Shown: piece by piece, positions 63,789 to 64,000 of the stretch
Position numbering within the stretch: position 1 is the first letter of the stretch
Layout of the letters: each line of letters starts with the position of its first letter
Source of the DNA: Ruminiclostridium cellobioparum subsp. termitidis CT1112
GTDB taxonomy: Bacteria > Bacillota > Clostridia > Acetivibrionales > DSM-1351
Direction: 5' to 3'
Assembly: GCF_000350485.1 (NCBI RefSeq)
Contig: NZ_AORV01000044.1
Span: 28,334 to 92,333 of the forward strand
DNA length: 64,000 bases
The notes under the pieces: generated by a model
The model's input: only the letters and a program-made list of their open reading frames with translations
What the model was told of the DNA's origin: nothing
Databases searched by the model: none
Program-made: the position numbers and the translations under genes

Positions 63789-64000
63789 TTAACCCTGTGA
63801 CACTCCCGGCAATCTGATGGTCAATTTTGTAAATGAGCCCTTAATGCTTGTTATCTCTATGCCATATTTGTTTCCATAAAATAATTTGATTCTTTCATTT
63901 ACATTTTTAAGTCCTATTCCGTTTCCTTTTTTCTCCAGGCGCATGTCGACGGAGATATCCGAGGTCAGAGCCTGCCTTACTTTTTCAAGACTCTCCCCGT
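63789..64000 (-). CDS. YesM-type sensor histidine kinase, C-terminal end (partial)
   Basis: The last 70 codons are visible, including the ATP-binding G-box GNGIGLKNVNERIKLFYG, where GIGLxNVxxRL marks the LytS/YesM class. A stop follows FTKLTIRLPG. It lies next to an Lpl-type sugar ABC system and may be part of the two-component system that controls it, a frequent arrangement. The rest of the gene is beyond the window. Confidence 0.85.
   Translation of the reverse strand, partial: GESLEKVRQALTSDISVDMRLEKKGNGIGLKNVNERIKLFYGNKYGIEITSIKGSFTKLTIRLPGVSQG

Overview
The window looks like the chromosome of a spore-forming, low-to-moderate GC Clostridia member. The evidence is a Firmicutes CtsR-McsA-McsB-ClpC heat-shock operon, a GerMN spore-germination-type lipoprotein, the MEP isoprenoid genes ispD/ispF, a short-form ProRS, strong AGGAGG ribosome sites and many sugar-uptake genes. 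GH31 alpha-xylosidase, GH15, two sugar ABC systems and a CBM9-like protein suggest a plant-polysaccharide degrader of the Ruminiclostridium kind. That genus-level guess is inference.

Layout. 1-11 kb: end of an ECF sigma factor, alpha-xylosidase, a fold-back repeat, pcrA, aroK, an LtaS-like phosphoglycerol transferase, glucokinase and hpf, with a DnaA-box cluster upstream of hpf. 10-17.4 kb: a sugar ABC operon (oxidoreductase, two permeases, binding protein, CBM9-like protein) divergent from a LacI regulator, with operator-like repeats between them. 17.5-21.5 kb: a hexosamine/galactose salvage set (NahK-like kinase, nucleotidyltransferase, galE) and a MITE-like element. 21.5-25.6 kb: an AraC regulator and a three-gene NHEJ operon (ku, LigD ligase, LigD polymerase). 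25.7-36 kb: small zinc-ribbon and hydrophobic proteins, the GerMN lipoprotein, a thioredoxin-reductase-like protein, tex, uvsE, a DUF2238-like membrane protein with an apparent frameshift, and GtrA. 36-46 kb: a nucleotidyltransferase/degenerate phosphomannomutase fusion, a pseudouridine synthase, a secreted CAP protein, proS, a divergent ispF, ispD, a PIN-TRAM protein, and carD with a long structured leader. 46-54.5 kb: isochorismatase-like hydrolase, GNAT, radA, GH15, GT2, and a polymorphic toxin remnant with its probable immunity gene. 54.6-59.3 kb: clpC-mcsB-mcsA-ctsR with a CtsR box. 59.8-64 kb: an Lpl-type sugar ABC system next to the tail of a YesM-like histidine kinase.

The most interesting signal is a repeated structured mRNA leader that does not match any known family I recall. 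Five copies are visible, four of them directly upstream of lacI, galE, ku and mcsA. Each has a GCCGC-loop-GCGGC hairpin and ends in GGAGGTTAA. Four also carry an AAAGCCAT-ATGGCTT hairpin. Two copies (lacI, mcsA) begin with TTAACCTCC, the exact complement of the ribosome-binding end, inside a competing hairpin whose pairing is kept by compatible base changes. This looks like a two-state translational switch shared by sugar, DNA-repair and heat-shock genes. I ran no searches; all family assignments come from motifs I can read.
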